Shown: in pieces, positions 13,350 to 27,203 of the stretch
Layout of the letters: each line of letters opens with the position of its first letter
Numbering within the stretch: the first letter of the stretch is position 1
Source of the DNA: Spisula solida
Lineage: Eukaryota; Mollusca; Bivalvia; Venerida; Mactridae
DNA length: 64,000 nt
NCBI GenBank assembly: GCA_947247005.1
Contig: OX365948.1
Location: 35,158,601-35,222,600 of the forward strand
Reading direction: 5' to 3'
The notes under the pieces: model-generated
Databases searched by the model: none
Told to the model about the DNA's origin: nothing
The model's input: the letters and a program-made list of their open reading frames with translations, nothing else
Program-made: the position numbers and the translations under genes

Positions 13350-16300
13350 CTATATCAAACACCTCACAAAATGCCCATTCAGGCAGGTATATAATATATA
13401 CACAATTATTTCATAATTATACCAATTCAAATCCAGTATAAACTCACACTCCAAATGAAAACACACATCATCAAGTGATCATAAAATTCCCACACGATTC
13501 CATCAAAATGACGACATTACAATGCTTTTAACAGTTTACAGCACAAACTGAGTAGTATACATATGTTCCGTAATTGTTCCTTCTTTATTGAAAGAGATCA
13601 CACATCAAAATTCCATTGATGCATTTTTAAAACAAATCCATCATTTTGATAATGAAGTAATTTCAGGGTTTCAATTGTATTGGATACTTAAATCACAACC
13701 AAATTACTATAACAACAGTCACATGTTTCCACTTAATTCCATACTATATTATATCCCAGTATTTTCACTACTATACAACAGCATTAAATATCCATGTAGT
13801 TCCCACCAAGATGTTTTCGTTCATGGATTTACCTACACATACAATATATTCCAAATTACTTATGAGTAAAAGTTGGCACAGTCAAGGCAGCAATTTGACT
13901 TGAGACTTATCCAATTTTGTCCCTATGAATCCTTACTATATAATTTTAAGTCCTTAAATCAACGAGAAAATGAATATAATATTTGGAACAACATTCAAAT
14001 AACACACAGTTAATATTCTTGGCACAGTGCTCATGTATTCAACATAAAAATTTAGATTATTTCCATCAAGAACATTATTTCTCAAAGAATGAATAACAGC
14101 TAATTATTCCATTGTGTTTTTCCGGCACACAAGTCCCGTACACTTTCACCTGTCTTATGGTACCACACATGTCGACATTCTGACACTTCTGTTTACATTA
14201 TCGTAGTATCAATGACCCACTCGTCATTACTCATTCATTCACAGTATCAGTCCATCACTTATAGATATAGTAACAATCAACTAGTTAACTAAATTTAAAA
14301 ACCAATTAACATACTTTTAACACTCAAAATTACTATTAAATTAATCAACTCAGTCATAATAAGATGGTTGATAACAATAACTGCAATCACATTTAATTAA
14401 CTTTCTAGTACCAACTACTGTAAACTTTGGTACTTTAAGATGTTTATCACCAGTAAAAGTTATACTACCTATAGCTCTCACCCTAGTCTGTTACCACTCA
14501 CCCCTATAACTTGTCTTTTTCTTCCAACAATTTCTAGGAATTATTTGATTTCTAGATCTCAGATAGTAGGGTAAGTTTGGTATGTTTTGCTATCAAGAAG
14601 GTTCTTATAATCTATGAACAATTTATAGATTTACATGGGATAACAATACTACAAGGTACAGGTAGCATGTGCATCAATCTATGTGCTTTACTTTATATCG
14701 TTTCCTGGCTGCTTAGAGGATCAAGTCTTAACACTAATCCATACATTATTTGCATTTTCAAACAGTATCAACCTGACATGGACATTAATTGCAGTTTTAT
14801 ATTATAAACATTTTTTTATAGCTTTTTTTTTAAATTTTAAGTCAAGTAGCCCATTTATTTTCCCCGTCATAGGCAGTAGAGGGTCCAAAAGACAATTATA
14901 TCCTGAGAAACCTCACTAAGAATTGCATAAACTATGTCCTATGTTTAAATGCCAGTCAATGTGTATTTTATTCAACTTCAAATTGAGTGGTATTATCTAA
15001 ATTTGCATTGTTCCAACATGTTTTTAAAATCACATCTGACATAAATCTGTGGCAATTTTCCCTCTGGACTACATTATTTTACTGCAATTGTTTCTCAGGG
15101 TTAAAATCCTATAACAGTACAAAACCAATGAGTCTGTTTTAATTACATGTGCACATAAGTTTCCCATGAACATGCAAGAAAAAGCATTTGATGTATTCTT
15201 GTGTCAATTATAGCAGTAAATGTGAAACATGTGACTTCCTCGTTCAACCAAAGTATAATGTTGTGTATGTTTGCAGTTAGCATCATTTCTTTTTGTCATA
15301 AAATTATAACAATGTCATCAGTCCTTTCTTTTAATGTTAAACTGGCTATCCCTCATCACGTTTGATTCAATATCATTACATATAACCACAGACCATCTTT
15401 ATGTTTGATCATTAAAGTCAATAAATACATAAGACACTATTTCAATTTAAATGCTCCTGCAAGCAGTATAATTAACACACTTGAGTAAATTTCACACAAT
15501 TGTCATTCTTACAGAGCACCAGATTCAGGCATGAAATATGCTGAATCACCATTATCAACAAAGATGAAAATAAACAAACAACACTCAAATCCTTTGATGT
15601 GGTTGCAAGGTATTACATTGAGTTTTCTATCTGGTTGTACATCAGTGTGTGCATGTTCATCAGTTAATCAATGGAGACATCATTTCTATAAAGAAATCCC
15701 TTTACAAACATTGGAGCTAAATGTCATAGTATTCATTCCAGGTAGGCAACAGCTTGCTGAGTAGATGGGGGTATATAATTCATACTTCGAAACTTTTTTC
15801 ACAATTCAGTCTATCAACCGGGCCAATATGAATGTCAGTAATTTGGTTAAATATACAATAAGGTATTGCTCAACTTCAGATGTTCCTGTGCAATTATTCA
15901 TATATTACATAATAATGATACAAGTATTACAGGGTATACCATCAACATACTTCAATATTCACATTACCAAAATATACCATCAATGTATTTATTTACTTAA
16001 CAATCCACCTTTCATTTCCATACATTCAGCAGATGAAGTCTTTACCAAACAAGAACTGATGGATGCTGCATCACTAGGGGTAATATGGTACAACATTATC
16101 GCAAAGGAACATACCAACAATATGCATATCTCCTCTAAATGGTGAAAACAAGTTATGCAATATGTTTCGCCGACTTCCAGTCAATGGTTTGCCAAGAAAC
16201 TGCACAGACACAGAAGCAGAAATGACAGACAGACAGACGTACAGATGTATGACAAGCCAGCTTCTAGTATATGCACCTGCTTACAAGCAAAACAACTTGC

Positions 16301-17900
16301 ACTGCTACATTATAGAGTGAACTTACATTATAACATTTTCTTCTTTAGAGCCCCCCATAGGTTTTGTACAACATTGAACATTAACTATAATAAGGCAGAG
16401 CTAATTTCCAACAGAAATGTCTGAATTATCTTTTTAATAAGAAAATGGGGATAGTACAAAATGATTATGTAACGGTTCAAGTCCTGCAATGTAACAATTT
16501 AGCAACAGGTTCAAGCTATCACAGCTCCACGATGTCAGTACAGGACACCTTGTTTGAAAGAGTTAAGTGCATGAAGGAAGAAAAAATCATCACCTCTAAT
16601 TAATCAATCACTTCAACATGGTGTGTTATGATGATGAGAAGATTAAATAGGATACAAAAATTCTGGATAAAACATAAGTTCACAGCTTCGCCGTCACTTT
16701 GCCATCACCTATAATAATGTTAATAACAGATTTTAACACCTTGGTTGATTTTTTCTGACTTATTCAGTAGTTGTTCAGTTAGCATGAAATATTTGACGTT
16801 ACAATCAAGGTTTCATAATCAAACCTGATAATGGTATGTTAGATAGCATCATGCCAATGACCAGTTCCTGTCAGCACAATGAAGCTTTATCACAGATATA
16901 GTGTACCAGGTTTTATCCCGCTTTTCAAACATTTATCTATATCGAGGGCTCAGTGCAAAACAGTTGTAACTACATATTATTTAAGAAGGAGTAACAACAG
17001 TTTTGCACTAAGCTCTTATGTATATCATAATAGTGGCCAGTTGATTCAAACAACTTTGTACTATTACTGGTAGAAATCACCAGTCAGTAATATCTTGCTC
17101 AACAGCACCAACCAACTGTCAACATCCATACTTGAGGAGGACAATTTTACTGGAAAGCCCCGGGCCATGTTGCCCCCATATGCTCTTGTGGAGAACAATA
17201 ATTGACCAAAGCTATACATAGTAGAATACCAACCTGTCCAACCCTGAATCAAACTAGGAATATCAGCTTGGAGAGATCAACATGGTCTTCTTGAAACAAA
17301 ATTTCAATTCAGAAGACTTTAGATGGATACAGTTTAATTGGAGTGCATGTAAAATCAGAAATTACTTCAGAAAAATAAAACTCTTACAGGCAGTCAATTA
17401 TAAAGATTAGATATAGCTTCTATGTTGCAAACCAGTAGAACAGAATATGCATGCGCTGTATCTGTAATGAGACCACAGGTCTGGTTGGTCTCATGTTCTG
17501 ACATACAATACTGTATTTACACTGTCTGACAGAGATCAAGCACACATTAGAACTCACTATCTACCTACAACAAGCTAGTCTAGTATTTTAATTGGCATGT
17601 TGATAGTCCTGTTAGTTCTACTTGCTATCCTTCCTTATCAATGATGTGGATTTTCATACCAGCTATAAATCATTTTCAATACAAGAAACTGCCTGTGATA
17701 GCAAAAAACATCTGTGTAAAAAATGGCAAAAAAAAAATGCAAAAAAAATCAGGACTGATTTAAAAGGAAGACTGTATATAATGTGTTAGGATAACTTGCA
17801 GTATAACTGTTATATACTTGTTTATACAGCAGGTCAATATTTAATACTTTTCATATGTGAATGCATGTATTTAATGCATATCACTCACTAGAGTCTGTAT
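13350..17900. other. Long stretch without a supported feature
   Basis: This is AT-rich intronic sequence. Several short plus-strand frames cluster at 15531-16424 (up to 126 codons). They switch frame, have no recognisable domain and no convincing splice sites, and are treated as chance openings. Confidence 0.45.
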
Positions 17901-17951
17901 ACTTTTTGATGAAGGCTTACTCACCGCTTGAACCCATGACTACCTGGCTAA

Positions 17952-18073
17952 GTGGTAGATATCTTGGCCACACCATACCACTCCCCTAGAGATTTAGTAT
18001 CTTGGCCACACTATACCACTCCCCTAGAGAGTTAGTATCTTGGCCACACCATACCACTCCCCTAGAGATTTAG
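17952..18073. repeat. Three-copy tandem repeat, about 39-bp
   Basis: Three copies of a unit with gtatcttggccacaccatac and cactcccctagagatttag stand just upstream of the pearl-like element. Confidence 0.85.
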
Positions 18074-18282
18074 TAGCTTCATCAACAAACAATCCAAACT
18101 TGTACTATTGAAATTCAATCTTACAAAACAAGAACAGTAACTCTTAACAGTGTTAGAAACAAATAAATTCAAGGGCAGTAACTTGTAACATACCCGGTAG
18201 TCAGAAAGAAATCAAATAAAGGGCAGTAACTTGCAACATAGTCAGAAAGAAACTATAGAGATATCACTGAAGTGATGAATCG

Positions 18283-18914
18283 TATCCCCGCAGCACTGTA
18301 TTATTTAAATTTATAGTTACTTTCAGTGAGAAACGAGAAAGTTAAAGAGCGGACATGACTTGCATAACTATATCACCTTTGACCTCGAAGTGTGACCTTG
18401 ACACTTGAGCTAGAGACCTGGGTCTTGCGCATGACACACCGTCTTGATTTGTAAACATATGTATCAAGTCTAATAAATATCCAATAAGTAATGACAAAAG
18501 TACAGAGCGGACACAAATCACATGCTTATTTGAGCCTTTCAACCATTGATATGTAAGTGTGACCTTGACCTTTGAGTTAGGGACCTGTGTCTTGCACATG
18601 ACATATTGTCTTGATTTGTTAACCTTTGTATCGAGTGTTACAAATATCCAATAAGAAATGACAAAAGTACAGAGCGAATCACATGCCTATTTGTGCCTTT
18701 TAACCTTTGCCCTCTAAGTGTGACCTTGACCTTAGAGCTAGGGACATAGGTCTTGTGCATGCCACCCCGTCTTTATGATGTGAACATATTTGTACCAAGT
18801 ATTATAAATATCCAATAAGAAATGACAAAGTTACAGAGCGGAGAGACCAACAGACCAACCAACTAACATGGTGACTCCAGTATACCCCCTTCAAACTTTG
18901 TTTGCGGGGGTATA
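18283..18914 (+). mobile_element. Pearl-like non-autonomous element with three 160-bp core repeats
   Basis: Three tandem core monomers are marked by agagcgga-type starts at 18345, 18504, 18671 and 18834 (spacings 159, 167 and 163 bp). Each contains gtgaccttgacctt and aaatatccaataag. After the last monomer comes a degenerate tetranucleotide stretch (gaccaacagaccaaccaac) and a terminal hairpin with arms tataccccc (from 18886) and gggggtata (to about 18914). The left end, tatccccgca at 18283, is close to the inverse of the right end, giving short imperfect inverted termini. Core-repeat length, microsatellite and termini match what is known of the bivalve pearl family and of Helentron-related non-autonomous elements. 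No coding capacity is visible. Confidence 0.75.
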
Positions 18915-21061
18915 ATCATGAAAAGGACAGTAACTCTAACAATGTCCCCTATTCTTGGTCACATGCTGTTATACCCTGTATGGTGGAAAAATAACAACAA
19001 CTAAATCAGCATCCTTCATGAAAATTGAAATTCTTTATCATTTCATCAAATTGTATTACATGTCATTCACTTGAGATGTAAAGGAGGTATTTTGAAGTTT
19101 TGTACAGAAATGTAATAGTGATAACACCATCAGAGAAATAGGGGACCACATGGAGAGTACCTGTGATACTTACTGGAAACCCAACTATACATAATCATAA
19201 TTCATAGCCATCTGGCCAACATCAAAATTTCCACAAAAAAGAATTTTCTGTATCAGTGATTTTTCAATGTAACTCTTACAGAAGTAGAGAAGCTTGGTGA
19301 AAGTGTTGACAAGATGATGAGTCATAGGTTCCGTGTCTGTCTTCACACTGAGAACTTAGTCTATCATGTTTGTCTACCCAACTGGAATATTGTCTATGAT
19401 TGTCTGTCATCCATTTCCTCTAATCTTGTCAATCAAAACATTCACACTTTTATATAACAGAATAAGTTTTGTTCAATTTTTGTCATGAAGTTGAACAACT
19501 CCTCTAGTTGTATACAATTTATCATATTTACATCAAGTCTGACAAAATATTAATGCCACTTATTTTCTCATATATTTTATCTCAAGCATGAGCAACTTGG
19601 TAGTTTGCGTTCATATATCATATTCATGAAAACTATAAATAATCGTTTTGAAATTAATAAATATTTTGAACACGAACAGATTCAAAATTGGCTTTACTTT
19701 TCTTGATATAATCAAAATGTATTAACTACGCAATAACAATATTGTACTGCATTATGTAGAAGAAGATGCCAGAAAAAATACGACAAAACGTATTTTCTGG
19801 ATCGCAATGTGCAATGAAGATGCTTAATACATTCACATAATTAAGAGTAAAGGCACCTGTCTTTGCATTATAATGAAGTACAAAACAGCAAATTCCTAAA
19901 CAAAACTGACTTCCATGCACAATGAAAAATATTGCGAGGAAAACTTCTGACTTGCGCCATCTGGAACAATTAAGTACAGGTACCAGCACAGGAAGTTAGC
20001 TGGGAAATGAGAGTAAAAAATAACAAAATGCAAGCATATGGGGCTCTAAAACAACAACAAAATGGATGTAATTAATGTGCGTCTGCTGTAGAATAAAAAT
20101 ATTCAATCTGTATTTATACCACAAGATGATCAATCTTCATTTCTATTTGCATGTTTCTCGCATGTTACATAAATACTCCCTCATTACCTACAATTTGACA
20201 GGCACGTAAAAATAGAAATAAATTAGAAATCCAGCCTGAGAGTCTAGCTTTACCATTGGTCAACTTTAAGAACAAGCTCAGAAACAACCCTGATGATATT
20301 ATAATAATTATGCAAATTGCTTATTTATAAATGACATTGCCTGGTACAAGGCCTATTAAGACTGGTGCAACAACTGCAAATCAAAGCTGTTCTCAATCTA
20401 AGTTCTTAGTTCCAGAATTATTCATTAGAAAATTTGCTCAGGTTTGTTCCATGTTGCCAGGTCAACAAAAGGAATGTTTTACAATAATCAAGTGATCTCA
20501 AAATTTAACACCAATGATCACATATGATAATGTAGATAATTATATCTTTAATAAAAATTCCAGATATTAGTTTCTTATACTTGAAATTGCAATGAAATTG
20601 ATGTAAGAAATGATAAAGTTAACTAGTGAGTGCAAACTGTTACTTTCGTCCTATCCTGTATGCATTATCATCAAAATAGCTCTGAAATCATTTCTCATAA
20701 AATAGATATCTATCTCGATCTGAATGCAGATGGCATGAAGGAAAGCAGCAGACAGTAGCAGCAGACTACAGAAACAGGGAAGCAGACGATAGTGAAATGC
20801 ATGAAGAAGATGAATAAATTCTTCATCCTGAGTGCCAATATAGAATGGAGAGAATGTCCTAGACCTGGTTTGTTGATGTCTTTCTAAAAAGTGTGCAGTA
20901 CTAATTATACAAAATATTTAGGACCAATGTCCAAAATGTACAGACATTTTACTAAAGTTACAACATGTGAGGAAATGATAAGCACATTAACGCTGAGGGT
21001 TCCTCTCTGAAGCATGTCCGTATGAGGCATACACTGTCTCTAAAACATGACAGACAAATGT
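18915..21061. other. No supported feature
   Basis: This is AT-rich intronic sequence. A 57-codon plus-strand frame after an AG at about 19280 begins VEKLGESVDKMMSH, but it runs into AT-rich sequence without a donor and no family is recognised. Confidence 0.45.
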
Positions 21062-21063
21062 AA

Positions 21064-21905
21064 TATATACTATCCCCTAGCCCGGACAGGCCCGAAATGT
21101 GGCATATATACTATTCCCTAGCCTGGACAGGCCGAAATGTGGTTATATACTATCCCCTAGCCTGGACAGGCCCTAAATGTGGCATATATACTATTCCCTA
21201 GCCTGGACGGGCCGAAATGTGGCATATATACTATCCCCTAGCCCGGACAGGCCCGCAATGTGGCATATATACTATCCCTAGTCTGGACAGGCCCGCAATG
21301 TGGCATATATACTATTCCCTAGCCTGGACAGGCCGAAATGTGGCATATATACTATCTCCTAGCCCGGACAGGCCCGCAATGTGGCATATATACTATCCCC
21401 TAGCTTGGACAGGCCCGAAATGTGGCATATATACTATTCCCTAGCCTGGACAGGCCGAAATGTGGCTTATATACTATCCCCTAGCCCGGACAGGCCCGCA
21501 ATGTGGCATATATACTATCTCCTAGCCTGGACAGGCCCGCAATGTGGCATATATACTATTCCCTAGCCTGGACAGGCCCGAAATGTGGCATATATACTAT
21601 TCCCTAGCCTGGACAGGCCGAAATGGGGCATATATACTATCCCCTAGCCCGGACAGGCCCGCAATGTGGCATATATACTATCCCCTAGCCTGGACAGGCC
21701 CGAAATGTGGCATATATACTATTCCCTAGCCTGGACAGGCCGAAATGTGGCTTATATACTATCCCCTAGCCCGGGCAGGCCCGCAATGTGGCATATATAC
21801 TATCCCCTAGCCCGGACAGGCCCGCAATGTGGCATATATACTATCCCTTAGTCCGGACAGGCTCGAAATGTGGCACATATATTATCCCCTAGCCCTGATA
21901 GGTCC
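21064..21905. repeat. Minisatellite, 41-bp unit with 122-bp trimer order
   Basis: About 20 copies of a unit containing tagcccggacaggcccgcaa and tgtggcatatatactatccc. Subtypes follow each other in a fixed order for much of the array: cccgcaatg with tatccc, cccgaaatg with tattcc, then a 40-bp ccgaaatg type. This gives a 122-bp higher-order unit. Four overlapping plus-strand frames (61-75 codons) are by-products, because three units equal about 41 codons without stops. Confidence 0.95.
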
Positions 21906-22657
21906 GAAATATGGCACAAACAGAGTCGATATATATCAAGTATGTTCACACAAAGAGCTAATTTTAAGCATAGAGTAATCACATTTCAAGTCTAATAACA
22001 AATCCCACCAACACATCTTACAACTAAACCCGTAATGCAATTATACATTAATTTTCCAGTAATTAAACCTCAAAACAACATGTTAATTAACAACAGAACT
22101 AATATTTTAAGAATGACAGCATGCCTGACAACTGTGCACACATTGCATACATTTAGTTGTACGCGCTGCAAGTTATGATTTTATATTTATGTGAAAAACC
22201 CTTGTATAAATTACTTGATGTTTCCAATATTAGTTAAAAGTATACAAAACAGTTCTAACAATCAGTATTTTAGACAGAGACAACTTAAGACATTTGTACA
22301 TAAATTTGTCAAGTAAAAATTAAGCCTGTTTTACATCATTACTTGAAAAAATATCAGTTAACTCAAGTATATATCTTCATACTGACAGGCAATAATAATA
22401 AAATGTTTGGCTCCATTGTCAATATTATTTCTCCGTTATATAGACCAGGGAGAACATTTTGTCTAGAAAAATAACTTAACCCACTTTGTTCTAGTTTTCC
22501 CACTCATTCAGCAACTTCAATGGAACACCATCTATCAACCACTCTCTTCAGCAAAAACAATACCTCCCTCTACACAGCCACCCCTCTATCTAACCTCCTC
22601 TACTTACAAACCACACTAAATCATCTACCTAACACTCACACTACTAGTATTCTATTT

Positions 22658-23385
22658 CTACAAGAAGCATTCATACTAAGATAATAACTCCCCACACCTC
22701 TACAAGAAGCATTCATACTAAGATAATATCACCCCCGCACCTCTACAAGAAGCATTCATACTAAGATAATATCACCCCACACCTCAAAAAGAAGCACCCT
22801 GACTAAGATAATATCACCCCCGCACCTCTACAAGAAGCACCCTGACTAAGATAATATCACCCCCACACCTCACAAAGAAGCACCCTGACTAAGATAATAT
22901 CACCCCCGCACCTCACAAAGAAGCACCCTGACTGAGATAATATCACCCCCGCACCTCACAAAGAAGCACCCTGACTAAGATAATATCGACCCGCACCTCT
23001 CAAAGAAGCACCCTGACTAAGATAATATCACCCCCGCACCTCACAAAGAAGCACCCTGACTAAGATAATATCACCCCACACCTCACAAAGAAGCACCCTG
23101 ACTAAGATAATATCACCCCCGCACCTCACAAAGAAGCACCCTTACTGAGATAATATCACCCCACACCTCACAAAGAAGCACCCTGACTAAGATAATATCA
23201 CCCCGCACCTCTCAAAGAAGCACCCTGACTAAGATAATATCACCCCACACCTCACAAAGAAGCACCCTGACTAAGATAATATCACCCCACACCTCACAAA
23301 GAAGCACCCTGACTAAGATAATATCACCCCACACCTCTCAAAGAAGCACCCCTACTAAGATAATATCATCCCCACAATTTCACAG
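22658..23385. repeat. Minisatellite, 41-43-bp unit
   Basis: About 17 copies of a unit with gaagcaccctgactaagata and atatcacccccgcacctcac. Copies differ mainly in the number of c residues (cccc/ccccc) and cgcacc/cacacc. The first three copies carry cattcatactaag and are the most diverged. Confidence 0.93.
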
Positions 23386-25309
23386 AACTTAAAGCAGCAT
23401 GTACTCAATTTAATTTCGATTTCAAAGTCAAACATTCAAACAAAGAAAGATAACACAAAGAGCTCATTTTTTCATAATTTGATAGAATATGCTGAGAAGA
23501 TCTGCCGTAAGATAATTTTGTTTATTAAAAAGCACTTCTCTAACAAGATAATATACAACGTCATCTTTTCCATCTTGATAAGATTTCTTATTTTTCTGAT
23601 ATTTTAAATCATATTCATACATAAGCATGTTTGTTTCACATCAGCGCCAGCATGTTTTGATATCAACACAGCGGGGCGACCACTCTCTCCTCTTTAATCG
23701 GGTATCTTTGACTGATTCTAATTTATCAAACTATACCATGTCTGCCACACTTCTCTGAATGAAATATGAATTCTTGTAATTCCAGAGGAAGACGGAAGAC
23801 ATCTACCCCTATCACAGAATATATCAGCCATTTCCAAGTACATTTCGACATTCAAACCCTCCAAGTGTAAATGTGTAAACATTTAGTACCCCTTCAATCA
23901 TAATTTTTGGTAAACTCATCATGGACTTAGGGGTTCCTACATTGAGTGCTTCAATGTTGTTGTCGTCAATGTTGTCATCGTCGTTGTTGAGTTTTAATAC
24001 TAACTTATTAAGGATCATTCCTAATGGTATTCAAGCTCCAAGAATATTTATGCGATTTAAAACACATGCCAATTTGTCTTATATAATACTCAAGCAAAAT
24101 TCAAACTGTTGGTTTAAAGACATTTTAACAATTATAAGAGCATGTTTGATATGAATGTACTTTCATATATTCATCCTTTACTCCATAGCAACATAGTGTG
24201 ATTCAACTACAACCGATGGTGTATTACAATATAACTAGTCACTGTATCAGAATGATTACAGCAGAGAAATAGGGGTCTATGGAGTAAACAGTGAATTACA
24301 AAACATTGTGTGTTTCATACATAACAAGACATAGTTGCTGACTCAGCACTGATAACGTCTTGTAGAGATCAATATTACCAACAAATCCCTCTAACACAAG
24401 CAGACAACAGACAAAAAAGCAGACGCAGAACCTTGATGTAATTGATAATTCTACAATGCATTTACCTTCTGTTTATATTTGCACAAAATCATGCACAATA
24501 TGAGACTGCAAGTAGCATAACATTAGGAACAGGAATTCATTGTTCACCAATCGATTATTAGAACCGAAAATTTCTGCAATATAGACAGTAACACGCTAAT
24601 CTGACTAAAAAAAAAACAACTTCCACCTTGAATCTTAGACAGTGACCCTCAACCTTGCACTCCTATAAAAGTTCATACAATCAATCCTTCAAGAAAGTTT
24701 AAAAAAATAAACCACAAATGTTTCCAAGGAAGACGTCTGCTTCATATGCCACATTCTTTGTTTGTTTATTTGTTTTTCTGTGGTTTATGAAGTTGTAAAT
24801 GTAAACAGGATCTGATTGGCATTAATAAATTCCTGATAAATTTGATAAACTCTGCAGGGTTCAGTCAGTAAATTATTGCTTACAATTGATGCTTTATGTT
24901 AAACATGCAACAGATATAAATTTCTAGAATGAGATTTTTTTTGCAATCACATCAAGATACCAATAAATATCAAACAGTCGCTACTGACGGCCCATTCATC
25001 AAAATAATGCACACTTTCTCCATTTCAATTGATAATATTTCGATTTCTGACATAATCATCTCATTTGTAACACTTAACAAACACTACATTGTCTTGAAAA
25101 AGTAACTTGATATATCATATCTACTGTAATTCAATTATACATCATGTTTAGGTATACAAAACCAATACCTTCATTCCCCCAAAAAACAGTAAATCAGATT
25201 AATACAAACACAGTCAGACATACACCTGAACAATCGATGACTTGTTTATCCATAAATACAGAACATTTCCTCATATTTACCATATCAATTGAATCTTCAC
25301 CTATAATAG
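23386..25309. other. No supported feature
   Basis: This is AT-rich intronic sequence with A-runs. Overlapping short frames at 23824-24154 on both strands include a GAT/GAC-rich stretch and look like chance. Confidence 0.45.
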
Positions 25310-25550
25310 GCTTTACCTACTAACCTTTATCTGACCAAATGGAATTTTTGGTCTTTACCAAACCAAATGGAATGTTTACCTTAGCTGTACAAACTTTTAC
25401 CAATGGATTTTCTACAAACTTTTACCTAACCCAATGGATTTTCTATCTTTACCGACCCAACCCTTACCGAACCAAAACCGAATTTGTACCTTAACCGTAC
25501 CAATATTTACCGAACCAAATGGTATTTTTTATCTTTACCAACCCCACATG
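25310..25550. repeat. Degenerate tandem repeat
   Basis: Variants of tttaccaaaccaaatgga and attttttatctttacca recur about six times at irregular 30-45 bp spacing. Confidence 0.55.
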
Positions 25551-26430
25551 AGAGTCGAAAGGGTCATAAATAAAGAATGATATATGGTCAAGGTTGAGTA
25601 TGAGTTTACATATATAAGGTAAACAATTGGTTATAAACTACCAACAACACCTCAATACCACCATGTGGGTACCTGGTGGAAATATCTCAAATATTTATAC
25701 ACAATTCTAGCCAGAAGTCCAAACAGTAGCAGATAAATATCGACAAATCATCCTATCTGTATTTATAAGACATCACTAAACAAAATGATATACCTAGAAA
25801 CAGCCAACAAACAGACTCGTTCAATAAACACAAATAGGTAAACACAACCAATAAACTTTGACCACCAATATACAGGTTTGTTAACATTGCTAACAAGAAC
25901 AATATATATATAAACCAGAAGCTTTAAGACCAACAGAACCAAAGAAATACAGAGACTCCATAGCAGGGTTTGTCTTGTCTAGAGGAACCGAAGCCTTTAC
26001 ATACCAAATACAAGATACTTTCAATGCAGTGTTAACATTGAACTGAGTAACAACATACAAGACAAGTCTTGAAGCTATCGTTCCTGATAAAAAATATTTA
26101 TCTTCCAGGATAACTTCATGCACTCCAGTCAAAGAGTTGAATCCCCTGAATGTTCACAGAATGAAAAGGATTTATACCCATGATAAACGCATGTATATAT
26201 AAATCTTCAGCCTCGACTGGTTCCGAGAACAGATCTAATCAAATCCCTTCCATCACCAACATTCATACACAATTATGTATCAACATACAATAGTTCAATA
26301 TTTGTTTATCGAGACTAGCAGGGTATAAACCTATGATGAATTTCATCGTAATAATAAATCCTCCTCTATCATGAATGATTTGTTGATGGTAAGGGAGGTA
26401 ACTGCTACAAGGAATTTTGAGAAATCGTAC

Positions 26431-26523
26431 CTGGAAGTGTAGAATGATCGTCCAAACAAGGCCAAGGGTCAGCTTGGGATTCCCATCAACTATCTCATCT
26501 GATCTGATGTTCACAAGACGAAT
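26431..26523 (-). CDS. MACF1: Spectraplakin coding exon 5 (CH1 C-terminal part)
   Basis: This 93-bp exon has phase 0 at both ends and encodes residues 109-139. It starts [16 protein letters not shown] and ends WTIILHFQ. It covers the actinin-type actin-binding signature 2 (PROSITE PS00020), with the conserved DIVDG-like EIVDG, the KLTLGL helix and the WTIIL core that closes CH1. The acceptor is gattattgcag and the donor gtacga; AG and GT are at the expected places on both sides. In the family the next residues link to CH2, which I could not find downstream. A 213-bp MITE ends 96 bp upstream of this exon's acceptor. Confidence 0.95.
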
Positions 26524-26618
26524 CTGCAATAATCATTTATGGCATCAACATTTAGATCAATCACACTGGAACCTCTGACTTATAAACGTTCAGCTTCAGT
26601 GTTGGTCAGATAATTTAT

Positions 26619-26831
26619 TACAGTAAAATTATTCACAGAGGATTAATTTTCGGCAATTTTGTGGACGAAATAGATTGCGAAATTAAATCCCATTGAATGC
26701 TTGACGTCAAAAATACGTAACAAGAGTTTTCTTTTAATCTTTTAAATTGACAAAATTAAAAAATCACAAAATTACCATTTTACCATAATCAACGAAAATT
26801 TATACCCACTAAAATGAATGATTTTACAGTA
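26619..26831. mobile_element. MITE-like element in intron 4
   Basis: The left end tacagtaaaattattca (from 26619) is matched by the inverse of the right end (reverse complement tactgtaaaatcattca, to 26831), 15 of 17 identical. An inner aattttcg is also mirrored. The element is 213 bp, AT-rich and has no frame. It makes up almost a third of the 680-bp intron 4. Confidence 0.7.
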
Positions 26832-27203
26832 TAATGTCGTTGGCTCCTGCTTTGAGCAGCACATTGAATACTTGGGTGTATTATGAATATCTATGTTTAT
26901 TTGAATGAAGGCATAAGTAATGACAATTTTCCCTGAATATCAGAACATACATTTTCACAATCGAACTTCATTCACGATCCGACTACATCACACAAAACTA
27001 ATGTTGTGCTTTGGGGGTTAATTAAACCATTGGGGTTAATTATACCATAGCTATTTCCTTAGGTTCAATTTTGGACCATAAATCATATTTTCTTTTATAT
27101 AATTTATGTCTATGTTAAAAATCTAAATTCATATGCCGAATTCTTTGACAATATGATGCCTATAGTGTTCAAAGAAGTAGAAAAACATATTTGTTATACA
27201 AAC

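Larger units (their letters stand above)
1..26430 (-). other. Downstream intron of the spectraplakin gene (incomplete)
   Basis: This is the sequence after the donor of coding exon 5, read on the minus strand to the window edge. I looked for the second CH domain (the W-x-DG-x-x-F-N-A-x-I-H core, the E-DVDVP stretch, the ITYVSSLYD end) and did not find it. The intron is therefore at least 26.4 kb, or a diverged exon was missed. It contains the minisatellites, pearl-like element and retroposon listed separately; the rest is AT-rich sequence without recognisable genes. The assignment as intron is inference from the conserved domain order. Confidence 0.7.

Noticed and set aside
15531..16424. Cluster of plus-strand frames (77, 126 and 89 codons)
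   Set aside because: They abut in different frames, lack splice sites and known motifs, and have AT-rich chance-like composition.
17905..17950. Minus-strand gggttcaagc next to gtgagtaagcc
   Set aside because: It is B-box-like, but there is no A box or arms; too short to call.
26263..26529. 88-codon minus frame taken as one protein
   Set aside because: Only the 26431-26523 part is coding (exon 5); the rest reads into introns on both sides.
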